A DNA stretch of 40,349 bases from Acidimicrobiaceae bacterium (GTDB lineage: Bacteria > Actinomycetota > Acidimicrobiia > Acidimicrobiales > RAAP-2): contig DAIEHI010000062.1 in the NCBI GenBank assembly GCA_027355725.1, positions 1 to 40,349 on the forward strand, in the 5' to 3' direction. The notes under the pieces are model-generated. The model had not been told where the DNA came from. It saw only the letters and a list, made by a program, of their open reading frames with translations, and did no database searches. Shown here piece after piece: positions 32,721-40,349 of this stretch (its first letter is position 1; every line of letters begins with the position of its first letter). The position numbers and the translations under genes were made by a program.

Positions 32721-33515
32721 TCAGACTCGCGCCGTGTCCTTTCGAAAGCGCCACGTGGCACCGACGGTGAAGATGATCAACCACGAGACCAGGTTCAAGA
32801 TCCATGACCAATTGAACGCGCCTTGCACCAGGGGGTAGTGGACGAGTTGGTTGAGGCCGTAGAGAGGGGTATAGGTCGCGAGGACTCGAAGGGGGTGGGA
32901 GAACTGGCTGAGGGGGATGAACAGGCCCCCACCGAAGGAGAACAGCATCAAGGCGAATCCGATCAGCTGCATCACGTTCTCCGACGGCAAGAGGTAACCA
33001 ATGAAGAGTCCGAACGCCGCGAACAACAAGGATCCGATCCAGATCGTCGCACCGGTGGCGAACCAGAGACCCAAGGGCATCGAGGGCTTGTGCGTGAGGG
33101 CCGCGGCGATGTACACCGACAGAATCGCGACGAGCCCGAATACCAGCGAAGTGGCCATCTTTATTGCTATGTACGCCGAGGGCTGCAGAGGGGTGATGCG
33201 AAGTTGGCGACTCCACCCCGATAACCGTTCGACCGAGACGGTGGCGCCACCGTTGGAGGTCGCGAGCACGGCACCATAGAGCGCCATCGAGATCATGATG
33301 AAGGCCGACTGGTTCCCTCGACCGATTCGGTCCGACGCGTACGCGTTGTTCAACCCGAAGATCAAGAAAAAGAACACCGGGAAGGCCACGGTGAAGAACA
33401 CCGTTCGCCGGTTACGTAACTGTCGACGTATCTCGAGACGAACAATGGCTGGTTTGAATCCGCCGAAGCGCGGGAAGTCTCGAGTGCTCGTAACGACCGT
33501 GGGTGCACTACTCAT
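32721..33515 (-). CDS. ABC-2 type exporter permease (DrrB-like)
   Basis: This 264-residue protein has a cytoplasmic N-terminus with the RLEIRRQLRNRRTVFF segment and six predicted transmembrane helices, typical of ABC-2 permeases. Its start overlaps the stop of the ATPase gene by 4 nt, so the two are coupled and form one exporter. It converges on the isochorismatase-family gene. The likely substrate is a hydrophobic drug or lipid, which is inferred only from the family. Confidence 0.88.
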   Translation of the reverse strand: MSSAPTVVTSTRDFPRFGGFKPAIVRLEIRRQLRNRRTVFFTVAFPVFFFLIFGLNNAYASDRIGRGNQSAFIMISMALYGAVLATSNGGATVSVERLSGWSRQLRITPLQPSAYIAIKMATSLVFGLVAILSVYIAAALTHKPSMPLGLWFATGATIWIGSLLFAAFGLFIGYLLPSENVMQLIGFALMLFSFGGGLFIPLSQFSHPLRVLATYTPLYGLNQLVHYPLVQGAFNWSWILNLVSWLIIFTVGATWRFRKDTARV

Positions 33516-34462
33516 CGCAACACCTCATCGGAGTGAAGAGCCGAGTCTTGCGTTGAACGTTGAGCACTCGTGAGGGCGACGAAGGCATCCTCCAGTGCTC
33601 GAGCGGTGATCTCGATGTCCTTGGCGTCGGTCTCGGTCAAGAGGTAGCGCGCCACTGCGTCGCTGTCGCCACAGTGGAGCATGATGTTGTTCGCGTGCAC
33701 CTCAACGTGCTCAACACCGGGAAGGGCGCGTAGTGCGGCTTCGTTGGCGTCGATGAGCGTCGCGCGCACGCTGCGACCTGAGGCCAGGGCTTTCACCTCA
33801 GCGGCCGATCCGTCGGCGACGATCTCACCCTGACGAATCAATACGACGCGGTCGGCGTAAGCGTCCGCTTCGTCGAGGTAGTGCGTTGCGAAAACAATGG
33901 TGCGACCCGCCTCGGCGTCATGTCGTATGGCCCTCCAGAAGGCCCGTCGCCCTTCGACGTCCATTCCCTGGGTCGGCTCGTCGAGCAGTAACAAGTCAGG
34001 GTCGGGGAGTAGGGCCATCGCGAAACGAAGTCTCTGCTGCTCTCCGCCTGAGCATTTGGCGACGAGGCGATCAGCGATTGAAGAGATGCCAGCGCGTTCG
34101 ATGACTTCCTCTACGGGTCGTGCACTCACGAAGAGGTGCGCCGTGTACGCGACGGTTTCGGCGACGGTGAGGTCCTTAAGGAGACCACCGCTTTGCATGA
34201 CCGCCGAAACCAGGCCCTGGCGTACTGCATCAAGTGGATCCAGTCCATAGACATGAATGGTTCCCGCGCTCGGTACCGACAGTCCGAGCATCATGTCGAT
34301 CGTCGTAGTCTTACCCGCACCGTTGGGTCCGAGGAACGCAACGATTTCTCCGGGTTCGATTCGAAGATCGATGCCACGCACGGCTTGTACATCACCGAAG
34401 TGCTTGCGCACCCCGATCAACTCGAGCGCCGCTGGCGCTCTGGGTTCACTTCGTGTGCTCAT
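33512..34462 (-). CDS. ABC-2 type exporter ATPase (DrrA-like)
   Basis: This 316-residue protein has Walker A GPNGAGKTT, signature CSGGEQQRLRFAMAL, Walker B LLLLDEPTQGMD and switch His in FATHYLDEADAY. The C-terminal region of about 90 residues is as in daunorubicin-resistance ATPases. I chose the ATG whose first base is 34462, with GAGGG 8 nt upstream; a start 14 codons earlier is possible. It forms an operon with the permease at 32721. Confidence 0.9.
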   Translation of the reverse strand: MSTRSEPRAPAALELIGVRKHFGDVQAVRGIDLRIEPGEIVAFLGPNGAGKTTTIDMMLGLSVPSAGTIHVYGLDPLDAVRQGLVSAVMQSGGLLKDLTVAETVAYTAHLFVSARPVEEVIERAGISSIADRLVAKCSGGEQQRLRFAMALLPDPDLLLLDEPTQGMDVEGRRAFWRAIRHDAEAGRTIVFATHYLDEADAYADRVVLIRQGEIVADGSAAEVKALASGRSVRATLIDANEAALRALPGVEHVEVHANNIMLHCGDSDAVARYLLTETDAKDIEITARALEDAFVALTSAQRSTQDSALHSDEVLR

Positions 34463-34738
34463 CAGTGTGACCCTCGAGTATGCGACACCCTCGACGCGTC
34501 GCACAAAGCAGTAGTCGATGCCTCACGCGACGCGACGCGACCCAAGGCGGCAAGGTTGTTGTGGCGCAGCGTGTCTCGCATCAACGCGCGTCGTCGATTC
34601 CCGCGCCGCGATTCCCGCGGGCGTCAGTGCCAGTGACCAGACCCATTTCGACATCTTTACATAGTGCTAATTGCAGAGAAAGGCTTGCCAATCGGGAATT
34701 TCGTCCGACGTACTCTCCACTCATGCTGGTTGACGCCA
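34463..34738. other. Intergenic stretch between the TetR stop and the DrrA-like start, no gene seen
   Basis: The 276 bases between the TetR gene end and the start of the reverse-strand exporter contain no supported gene. The segment 34525-34600 has repeated CGACGCGACGCGAC-like runs. No clear -35/-10 pair for the exporter was found on the reverse strand, so it may be read through from the TetR gene or use a weak promoter. Confidence 0.4.
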
Positions 34739-35803
34739 TCACTTCGATGAACGCGGCCCGGCGTTCTTTCGTTGTTGGCGCAACTCGTCGCGAAGTTGCT
34801 GGCGTGCAGTGATTGCTTCCTTCTTGGTTTGTCGCGCGACGTCGCGCAGATTCTGTCCATCTCGTCGAAGCTGTTCACTCGCTCGTCGCAAGTTCGCCTT
34901 CTGGGCATCACGCGCGCTTCGATATTGGTCGTGGTCATCGTGAGTCTGGTGCTTCACGTCGGCCTTGATCTGGTGCCATGCGGCCTTGGCCTGCTTGATG
35001 GCGACGACCACCTGCTTACGAGCTTCATTGGATGCTTCGGCAGCGCTCTTTAATTGGTCGCGCGAATTGGTGTTCTGTACCGCGACGCTAAATGACCAGA
35101 GACCGGAGTCGATGAGTCGTGCCGCTCGTGCGACATCGGCCAGAACAACCTCTTCGAATTCCTCGATGGAACGTCCTTGGTCTGCGTACTTGACGGTGGC
35201 TCGAAAGAAGACGCGCCACAGTCCCAAGAGTGCGTCCGCCGCGATCTGTGGCTCGGGGTCAGCGGGATCGACGTCGGCTCGGGCGGCCATGGCTCGAGCG
35301 GCCACCTGAGCGAGTCGCTCGGTCATGTCCGCTTGGGCGTTACGAAGTGATGGTGTTTGATCGATCATGTCGGCGAAGCTGCGAAGCATGACCATGTCGC
35401 TCAGCCCGGCGTCCTTTGAGTACGACACGAGCCGGTGCAACCGTTCGGTGATGATCGACACCATTGCCTCGACGGGTGAGGTTCTCCCCGCGCCCACCCC
35501 GAGTCCTCGCGCGATCTCTTCTCGCATCTCTTCTTCTTGATCGAGCACGAGGGATTCCTTGGTGGGGAAGTAGTTGTAGATCGTCTTCTCCGAGACGCCG
35601 CACTCGGCGGCGACTTCAGTGATCTTCACTTCGTCGAAGCCGCGTTCGAGGAACAACATCGTGGCGGTGTCTGAGATGAGCTGGCGCGTCAGGCGCTTCT
35701 TGCGCTCGCGTAGGCCCTCATTCTCACCGAGCGTCGAATCGACGCGGCGTCGAAGCGCCTGACGCCAGTCGAGTTGTGCACCCCGGTCCTCGTAGTCGTG
35801 CAT
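34739..35803 (-). CDS. TetR-family regulator with a long basic C-terminal tail
   Basis: This 354-residue protein has an N-terminal TetR helix-turn-helix (about residues 56-88, ITEVAAECGVSEKTIYNYFP) and a ligand-binding domain ending near residue 240, the usual TetR size. About 110 further residues are rich in Ala, Gln, Lys and Arg and look like a long helix or coiled coil (residues 250-345, including RQTKKEAITARQQLRDELRQ). The start is ATG, whose first base is 35803, 6 nt after a TAGAAT box and without a ribosome binding site; a TTG 2 codons earlier is also open. It probably regulates the two flanking ABC exporters. Confidence 0.88.
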   Translation of the reverse strand: MHDYEDRGAQLDWRQALRRRVDSTLGENEGLRERKKRLTRQLISDTATMLFLERGFDEVKITEVAAECGVSEKTIYNYFPTKESLVLDQEEEMREEIARGLGVGAGRTSPVEAMVSIITERLHRLVSYSKDAGLSDMVMLRSFADMIDQTPSLRNAQADMTERLAQVAARAMAARADVDPADPEPQIAADALLGLWRVFFRATVKYADQGRSIEEFEEVVLADVARAARLIDSGLWSFSVAVQNTNSRDQLKSAAEASNEARKQVVVAIKQAKAAWHQIKADVKHQTHDDHDQYRSARDAQKANLRRASEQLRRDGQNLRDVARQTKKEAITARQQLRDELRQQRKNAGPRSSK

Positions 35804-35874
35804 GGCCAAATTCTACCGTAAATGGGGCAAAATTTCTAGTTGCTAAATATTTCTAGTGACTATATACTTTTGCC
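35804..35874. promoter_or_regulatory. 71-bp divergent promoter, both transcripts predicted leaderless, with tandem repeats
   Basis: For the forward exporter, TTGCTA (35840-35845), 17 nt and TATACT (35863-35868) end 6 nt before the ATG at 35875. For the reverse TetR gene, TAGAAT (complement of 35810-35815) also ends 6 nt before its ATG (35803). Neither has a ribosome binding site. Two 16-nt direct repeats, 35833-35848 and 35850-35865, match at 13 positions (TTTCTAGT then CTA). Each holds a small palindrome, the second being TAGT-G-ACTA. A bound TetR would cover the forward -35 and -10. Confidence 0.7.
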
Positions 35875-36873
35875 ATGACACAATCCCTTACTGGCCGAGA
35901 CGAGCTCGTGGTGGTCACTCGAGGTCTCACGAAGCACTTCGGTGATTTCGTCGCCGTTGATGATTTCGACCTCGAAGTAGCGGCCGGCACGGTCGTCTCG
36001 TTGCTCGGCCCGAACGGCGCGGGCAAGACCACCATCGTTCGAATGCTCGCCACCTTGAGCGAACCCACTGCCGGCAGTGCAACGGTGTGCGGGTATGACG
36101 TAGTACGAAACGCCGACTCGGTGCGAAGCGTCTTGTCGTTGACGGGTCAGTTCGCCGCGCTCGAAGATAATCTGACCGCTCGCGAGAACCTGCTCTTGAT
36201 GGCGCGACTGCGCGGCTACCAAAAGGGTTCGGCCACTCGCATCGTTGAAGGGCTCATCGAGCGATTCGACATCGGCGAGTTTCGCGACAAGTTGGTGAAG
36301 TCAGTCTCAGGCGGCCAGCGTCGCCGCGTTGACCTCGCCGCCAGTCTGGTCATTCAGCCCAAGGTGCTCGTCCTCGATGAACCCACCACCGGTCTTGATC
36401 CTCGCAGTCGACAAGTCGTGTGGTCGACGGTTCGCGACCTCGTGAGTGAGGGTGTCACCCTGTTCCTCACCACCCAGTACCTCGAAGAGGCGGATGCACT
36501 CGCCGATCACATCGTCCTCATCGACCACGGTCGCGCCACCGCCGCCGGTACCCCGAATGACCTGAAGTCGCGTATTGGCGACCAACGAGTCGACATAGTC
36601 GCGGTCGACCTTGAGAGTCTCGACACCCTGACCGCAATGTTGTCGGGCGCGTTCTCAGTCGTCGTCTCACGAGACCAGAGGATGATCTCTATTCCTGCAC
36701 CAAATGAGGTAGCCGACCTCAGCGCCGTGACCGCAGTGATCGGTGCTGACGGCACGCTCGTTGACGAGATCGCTCTTCGTCGTCCAACGCTTGACGATGC
36801 ATTCCTCGCGCTCACGGGTCAGCCGTCGCACCCGACCAATGAAACCAGCGATCAAGAAGAGGTACCCGCATGA
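35875..36873 (+). CDS. ABC-2 type exporter ATPase (DrrA-like)
   Basis: This 332-residue protein has Walker A GPNGAGKTT, signature VSGGQRRRVDLAASL, Walker B VLVLDEPTTGLDPRSR and switch His region replaced: LTTQYLEEADAL has Gln where His is usual, as in many DrrA proteins. The C-terminal domain ends with the typical TLDDAFLALTG motif. The gene starts directly at the predicted transcription start (leaderless). Its last 4 nt overlap the permease gene. Confidence 0.93.
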   Translation: MTQSLTGRDELVVVTRGLTKHFGDFVAVDDFDLEVAAGTVVSLLGPNGAGKTTIVRMLATLSEPTAGSATVCGYDVVRNADSVRSVLSLTGQFAALEDNLTARENLLLMARLRGYQKGSATRIVEGLIERFDIGEFRDKLVKSVSGGQRRRVDLAASLVIQPKVLVLDEPTTGLDPRSRQVVWSTVRDLVSEGVTLFLTTQYLEEADALADHIVLIDHGRATAAGTPNDLKSRIGDQRVDIVAVDLESLDTLTAMLSGAFSVVVSRDQRMISIPAPNEVADLSAVTAVIGADGTLVDEIALRRPTLDDAFLALTGQPSHPTNETSDQEEVPA

Positions 36874-37715
36874 GCAGCATCGCCATCTCAAGAGTTGACC
36901 CAGCGGCCAACGAAGCCCTCCCCCCACGCCCGGCTCGATTCCAGCGTTTCGTTCGCGAGACGACTCTCCTCGTCGCACGGGGCCTTCAGACGATTCCACG
37001 GGTGCCGTCGAGGCTGAGCGACGTCACCATCCAACCAATCGTCTTCACGCTGCTCTTCCTTTACGTCTTTGGTTCGGCGATCCACATCCCGCACATGACG
37101 TACCAGAACTACTTACTTCCGGGTCTCATCGGACAGAGTCTCGCCTTTGGTGTCATTGGCGCGGGAGTGGCGACCGCCACCGACTTCGGTAGCGGCGTCA
37201 TCGACCGGTTCCGCTCGCTTCCGGTGACGCGCCTCTCAGTCATCACCTCACAGGTGGTTGGCCAGATCATCGAGCAGATCCTCGGCATCGTGATCGTGGC
37301 GGGCATTGGCCTGGCCCTTGGATGGCGGCCGCACATGAGCCCATGGGGTCTGATCGAGCTCGTACTGCTCGTGTTACTCGGACTCTCAGCGTTCACGTGG
37401 TTCGGCGTTTTGATGGGAATGATCGTCAAGAGTTCTGACGCCATGCAGGGGATAGGTTTTGCCATCGTCTTCCCGCTGTCGTTTCTCGCGGGCACGTTCG
37501 TTCCGATCTCAGGGATGAAGACCATACCGCGCGTGATTGGCGAGTGGGATCCTCTGTCGGCATTGGTCGCGGCGATTCGAAAGGTCACCGAAGGCACTCC
37601 GGCGCATGGTTCGTGGCAATTGGAGCATCCGGTGATCGCAATGGTCGTCTGGTGCGCGCTGATCATCGCCATTTGTGTCCCCTTGGCACTTCGTCGCTTC
37701 AAGCTCTCGAATTGA
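36870..37715 (+). CDS. ABC-2 type exporter permease (DrrB-like)
   Basis: This 281-residue membrane protein has six predicted helices and the ABC-2 signature region GVIDRFRSLPVTRLSVITSQ between helices 2 and 3, plus FPLSFLAGTFVPISGM in the second half. It overlaps the ATPase gene by 4 nt (ATGA) and forms the second exporter controlled from the 71-bp divergent region. It resembles the reverse-strand permease at 32721 only in family features, so this does not look like a recent duplication. Confidence 0.92.
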   Translation: MSSIAISRVDPAANEALPPRPARFQRFVRETTLLVARGLQTIPRVPSRLSDVTIQPIVFTLLFLYVFGSAIHIPHMTYQNYLLPGLIGQSLAFGVIGAGVATATDFGSGVIDRFRSLPVTRLSVITSQVVGQIIEQILGIVIVAGIGLALGWRPHMSPWGLIELVLLVLLGLSAFTWFGVLMGMIVKSSDAMQGIGFAIVFPLSFLAGTFVPISGMKTIPRVIGEWDPLSALVAAIRKVTEGTPAHGSWQLEHPVIAMVVWCALIIAICVPLALRRFKLSN

Positions 37716-37740
37716 GCCGGTGCGACGATAACCTCGGTGC

Positions 37741-38364
37741 GTGCCTCTCGACTCGAGCAGTCCCGGTAACGACTCGAACGAACCGCTCGTCGAGCTCGAC
37801 GCCCATCGCCTGGAGGCTTTCAGCGACTCGGTGATGGCGGTGATCATCACGATCATGGCCTTTGACCTGAAGACGCCGATGAGTGCGGATCTGCACGGGC
37901 TGCAGGGTCGCGTTCCGTCGATCCTCGTGTACATCCTCAGTTTCACCTTTGTCGGGATCTATTGGAACAATCACCATCATCTGCTTCGAGCCACTCGCCG
38001 GATCAGCGGTGCGGTCATGTGGACGAATCTGCATCTCTTGTTCTGGCTCTCATTGATCCCCTTCGCGACGGCCTGGGTGGGCACCGCGCACGCCAGCGCA
38101 CTTCCGGCGAGTGTGTACGGCGTGGTAGCCCTCGGCGCAGCACTGGCGTACTTCGCGCTCGTGCGATCGATCTTGAGGGCGAATGTCGATGACAGCGCAA
38201 TCGCTCGCGCGGTGGGTAGGGACGTGAAGGGAATACTCTCGCCCATCATCTACGCGGGCGCCATCGCCCTGGCCTTCGTGAGTCCCTATATCTCGTATGG
38301 CTGCTACGCCGTAGTGGCGATCATCTGGTTCGTTCCCGATCGTCGCTTGGCCAAGGTCGCCTGA
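37741..38364 (+). CDS. TMEM175/DUF1211 family membrane protein (potassium-channel-like)
   Basis: This 207-residue protein has the family hallmark RLEAFSDSVMAVIITIMAFD in its first transmembrane helix (about 23-42), the FSD motif that forms the pore in bacterial TMEM175 channels, followed by NNHHHLL and five further helices. It should form a tetrameric potassium-permeable pore. The start is GTG at 37741, 25 nt after the DrrB-like stop. It may be read with the exporter operon, but no functional link is evident. Confidence 0.88.
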   Translation: MPLDSSSPGNDSNEPLVELDAHRLEAFSDSVMAVIITIMAFDLKTPMSADLHGLQGRVPSILVYILSFTFVGIYWNNHHHLLRATRRISGAVMWTNLHLLFWLSLIPFATAWVGTAHASALPASVYGVVALGAALAYFALVRSILRANVDDSAIARAVGRDVKGILSPIIYAGAIALAFVSPYISYGCYAVVAIIWFVPDRRLAKVA

Positions 38365-38502
38365 GCGTCTTCGAGGGCGTGCTGTGACCTTTGGCCCTGG
38401 GTGCGGGGCCGTGACGAGCCGATACTTGCGTGTAGGCGCTGGATGTGCGAGCGACGCCATAGGTGTCGCAGGTAATTCTCACTGCGCAGAAGGGAAGTGT
38501 CC

Positions 38503-39732
38503 ATGATGTCGACGAAAGCGAAGATCGTTATCTTGGGTGGAGGTTTTGCGGGGTTGAGGGCTCTGTACCGCCTGCGTGCGCTCGGTGAGCGGGCGGACAT
38601 CGTTCTCGTGGATTCACGCATGACGAGTCTCGCGCGCCCGGCATTACCCGAAGTCGCCTTCGCGGGCAAGCCGGTCGAGCACGCGCGGTTCCCTCTCGAG
38701 CGACCGGTCACGCGAAGCGGCGCTGCATTCGTCAATCACGGGATCGAGCGCGTGGATGCGCTCAAGCGGCGAGTAGTACTCGACAATGGTGATGAGCTGG
38801 CCTATGACTACTTGTTCCTCGCGCTCGGAGCGAAGAAAGACTACGACGCGCTACGAGGTTTTCACGAGTTCGGGTATTCGATCTGCGATGACACCGAGGC
38901 CCCTCGTCTCGCGTCGGCACTGAGCGAGTTCAAGGGTGGACCGGTGGTGGTCGGTTCGGCCAAAAGTGTCTGGGGTACACGGGTCAGCGCACCCGCACTT
39001 GCGGCGCCCTGTGAGGGACCAATCGCGGAGATCATGTTCATGCTCGGGCATGATCTGCGCCTTCGGGGTCTGCACAAGATCAGTCCGATCAAAGTATTCA
39101 GCCCGGGAGAGATCTTCTTTGAAGACGTCGGCACCAGGGTGCACGCAGACGTCGGTGCGCTGATCGCTCGAGAGGGTATTGAGGTCACCACGGGCAAAGT
39201 GCTCAGCCGCCTCGAGCAGGGCGCGGTGGTTTTCGAAGATGGCGATCGTTGGGAGAGCGCACTTTCAATCGTGCTGCCGCCTTATAGCGGCAATGACGTC
39301 GTGAAACGATCCGCGGGCCTCGGCGACGAACAGGGTTTCGTGCCGACCGATCAGTCAATGCGCCACCTTGATTTCGAGCAGGTCTTCGCGGCCGGTGACG
39401 GTACGGCGTTCTCAATGCCCAAATTGGGCCACATCGCAGTGATGCAAGCCGACGTGGCGAGTGCGACACTCATTCGAGACATCACCGGTGAGGGAGAGAT
39501 TCCGGACTACCGACCAGAGATCTTCTGCATTGCGAATCGTGGGGGCGAGCAAGCGACGTTGATCTATTCGAACGACTTCTTTGGAGGACCGATTGACCTC
39601 ACTCTGAATGGGCCAATCGCGCACATGATGAAATGGGGATTTGACGAGTACTACTTCCATACTGCGGGCCACCTTCCTCCCGATTTGGCGACTCAGGGAG
39701 TCGAACTGGTGTTGCGCGAACTCAAGCAGTAG
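38503..39732 (+). CDS. Sulfide:quinone oxidoreductase-like flavoprotein
   Basis: This 409-residue protein has the FAD-binding motif GGGFAGL (residues 12-18), GSAKSVWGT in the second nucleotide-binding fold, and a FAD-contact motif AAGDGTAF (about 296-303) followed by PKLGHIAVMQADVA. Three cysteines (128 in SICDD, 170 in APCEGP, 342 in IFCIAN) match in number and spacing the redox cysteines of sulfide:quinone oxidoreductases (for example 129, 178 and 350 in Acidianus, from memory). This supports oxidation of sulfide to polysulfur with electrons to quinone at the membrane; type-II NADH dehydrogenases are the alternative. The ATG at 38503 has AGGGA upstream; a GTG 2 codons before is open. Confidence 0.78.
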   Translation: MMSTKAKIVILGGGFAGLRALYRLRALGERADIVLVDSRMTSLARPALPEVAFAGKPVEHARFPLERPVTRSGAAFVNHGIERVDALKRRVVLDNGDELAYDYLFLALGAKKDYDALRGFHEFGYSICDDTEAPRLASALSEFKGGPVVVGSAKSVWGTRVSAPALAAPCEGPIAEIMFMLGHDLRLRGLHKISPIKVFSPGEIFFEDVGTRVHADVGALIAREGIEVTTGKVLSRLEQGAVVFEDGDRWESALSIVLPPYSGNDVVKRSAGLGDEQGFVPTDQSMRHLDFEQVFAAGDGTAFSMPKLGHIAVMQADVASATLIRDITGEGEIPDYRPEIFCIANRGGEQATLIYSNDFFGGPIDLTLNGPIAHMMKWGFDEYYFHTAGHLPPDLATQGVELVLRELKQ

Positions 39733-40040
39733 TGCGCCGATCTCAGCGCGTGATGTGAAGGTGGTCACTGCACCGTCAGGCGTGTGACGTCGTCCGGCGA
39801 GTTCTCGGTGCGTTTCTCACTCTGGACTCTCCAGGTCAAGGATTTGTCCGCCCCGACGCGCTAGACCCGCATCTCGTACTTGAGTGCCTGGTCGCACCCG
39901 TTCGAGGTGGTGAGCGTGCAGTGGCACGAAGAGTTATGACCTTCTTCTCTAGCCGGTTTCCTCGTTCGTGACTAGGAAGGGAGTGCAGTCAATTCAGTGC
40001 GAACTTCGAGCAATCGGAGACGCCGTTCGAAGGAGTCATC
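39733..40040. other. Intergenic region before the permease, no gene seen
   Basis: These 308 bases hold no supported coding region. I saw no tRNA-like cloverleaf or strong hairpin. The last part contains AAGGAG, the ribosome binding site of the next gene. A promoter is expected here but no confident -35/-10 pair was found. Confidence 0.4.
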
Positions 40041-40349
40041 ATGACGTTTAGTCCTTCTACACCCGAGTCGAACCAACGAAGCGGAACTGACGTGATGTCC
40101 TCACGCGACAAGAAAAAAGCGCATTCATTGGGATTGACCTCGGCCACCGCACTGGTGATCGGGTCGATTGTTGGAACGGGTGTCTTCACCATGCCGGCGG
40201 TACTTGCGGGCGCGGGCACGATGGGCATTGTCGTGCTCGGGGTCATTGCACTGGGCGCGATGTTGTTGGCCGTGCTCTTTGGGCAACTGACCCGGCGCAT
40301 CCCCAATAGTGACGGTGGGCTCTACGCCTACTCGCGCCACGAGTTCGGT
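40041..40349 (+). CDS. APC-family amino acid permease, N-terminal fragment (cut by window end)
   Basis: The first 103 codons are present and the gene runs off the window. A charged N-terminal tail of about 28 residues is followed by LGLTSATALVIGSIVGTGVF, the first helix of amino acid-polyamine-organocation transporters with the GS-V-GTG-F substrate-binding break. A second helix (IVVLGVIALGAMLLAVLFG) and GGLYAYSRHEFG follow, as in basic amino acid or arginine/ornithine antiporters. AAGGAG lies 6 nt before the ATG. Confidence 0.88.
   Translation, partial: MTFSPSTPESNQRSGTDVMSSRDKKKAHSLGLTSATALVIGSIVGTGVFTMPAVLAGAGTMGIVVLGVIALGAMLLAVLFGQLTRRIPNSDGGLYAYSRHEFG

Noticed and set aside
37109..37702. 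Reverse-strand open frame of 197 codons
   Set aside because: It mirrors the DrrB-like permease, whose membrane segments and ABC-2 motif are convincing; the antisense product is Pro/Thr/Met-rich with no family features.
1..40349. tRNA, rRNA, CRISPR array, insertion sequence or phage integrase
   Set aside because: I looked through the intergenic stretches and the coding repertoire and saw no such feature; short tRNA genes could still be missed by eye.

Overview
The window looks like chromosomal DNA of a high-GC Gram-positive bacterium (Actinomycetota; an acidimicrobial-type lineage is possible but is only a guess). The reasons are frequent GTG starts, several genes that look leaderless (a -10 box 6 nt before the start codon), DrrAB-type exporters, a short-chain cis-prenyltransferase resembling mycobacterial Rv1086, and many DHA2 drug exporters paired with TetR or MarR regulators. 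I see no rRNA, tRNA, CRISPR array, insertion sequence or integrase.

Region 1 (1-15348) is a sugar uptake and oxidation island. It encodes a solute-binding protein and two permeases, then, under a second promoter, an IclR regulator, an enolase-superfamily sugar-acid dehydratase, an MsmK-type ATPase, an aldose-1-epimerase-like protein, an FAH-family hydrolase, a fused FAD/Fe-S lactate/glycolate-type dehydrogenase and an SDR dehydrogenase. A Zn alcohol dehydrogenase (reverse strand), a second SDR and an SMP-30 lactonase follow. Together these can encode sugar -> lactone -> acid -> 2-keto-3-deoxy acid -> diketo acid -> pyruvate plus a 2-hydroxy acid such as lactate, without phosphorylation. A GGAAC-N3-GTTCC palindrome lies just after the transporter promoter, and a 9/10 copy abuts the -10 box of the IclR promoter, so one operator probably controls both. 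GC content is visibly lower here than in the rest of the window.

Region 2 (15466-26178) holds a TetR/MFS exporter pair and then a small possible natural-product locus: a stand-alone NRPS-like enzyme (adenylation, carrier, degenerate carrier, thioesterase; no condensation domain), an Sfp-type phosphopantetheinyl transferase, a MacB-like ABC ATPase and permease, and a secreted Cys-containing protein of unknown function. A 14-bp terminator hairpin closes it.

Region 3 (26275-32664) has a DHA2 exporter divergent from a MarR regulator, an orphan ParA-type ATPase with a cis-prenyltransferase that has altered active-site residues, and a MarR-DHA2 exporter operon preceded by two abutting operator copies. 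An isochorismatase-family protein without the nucleophilic cysteine follows.

Region 4 (32721-37715) has two DrrAB-type ABC exporters on either side of a TetR regulator with a 110-residue basic tail. The TetR gene and the second exporter diverge from a 71-bp region and both look leaderless. Region 5 (37741-40349) has a TMEM175/DUF1211 channel-like protein, a sulfide:quinone reductase-like flavoprotein with three matching cysteines, and the start of an APC amino acid permease cut by the window end.
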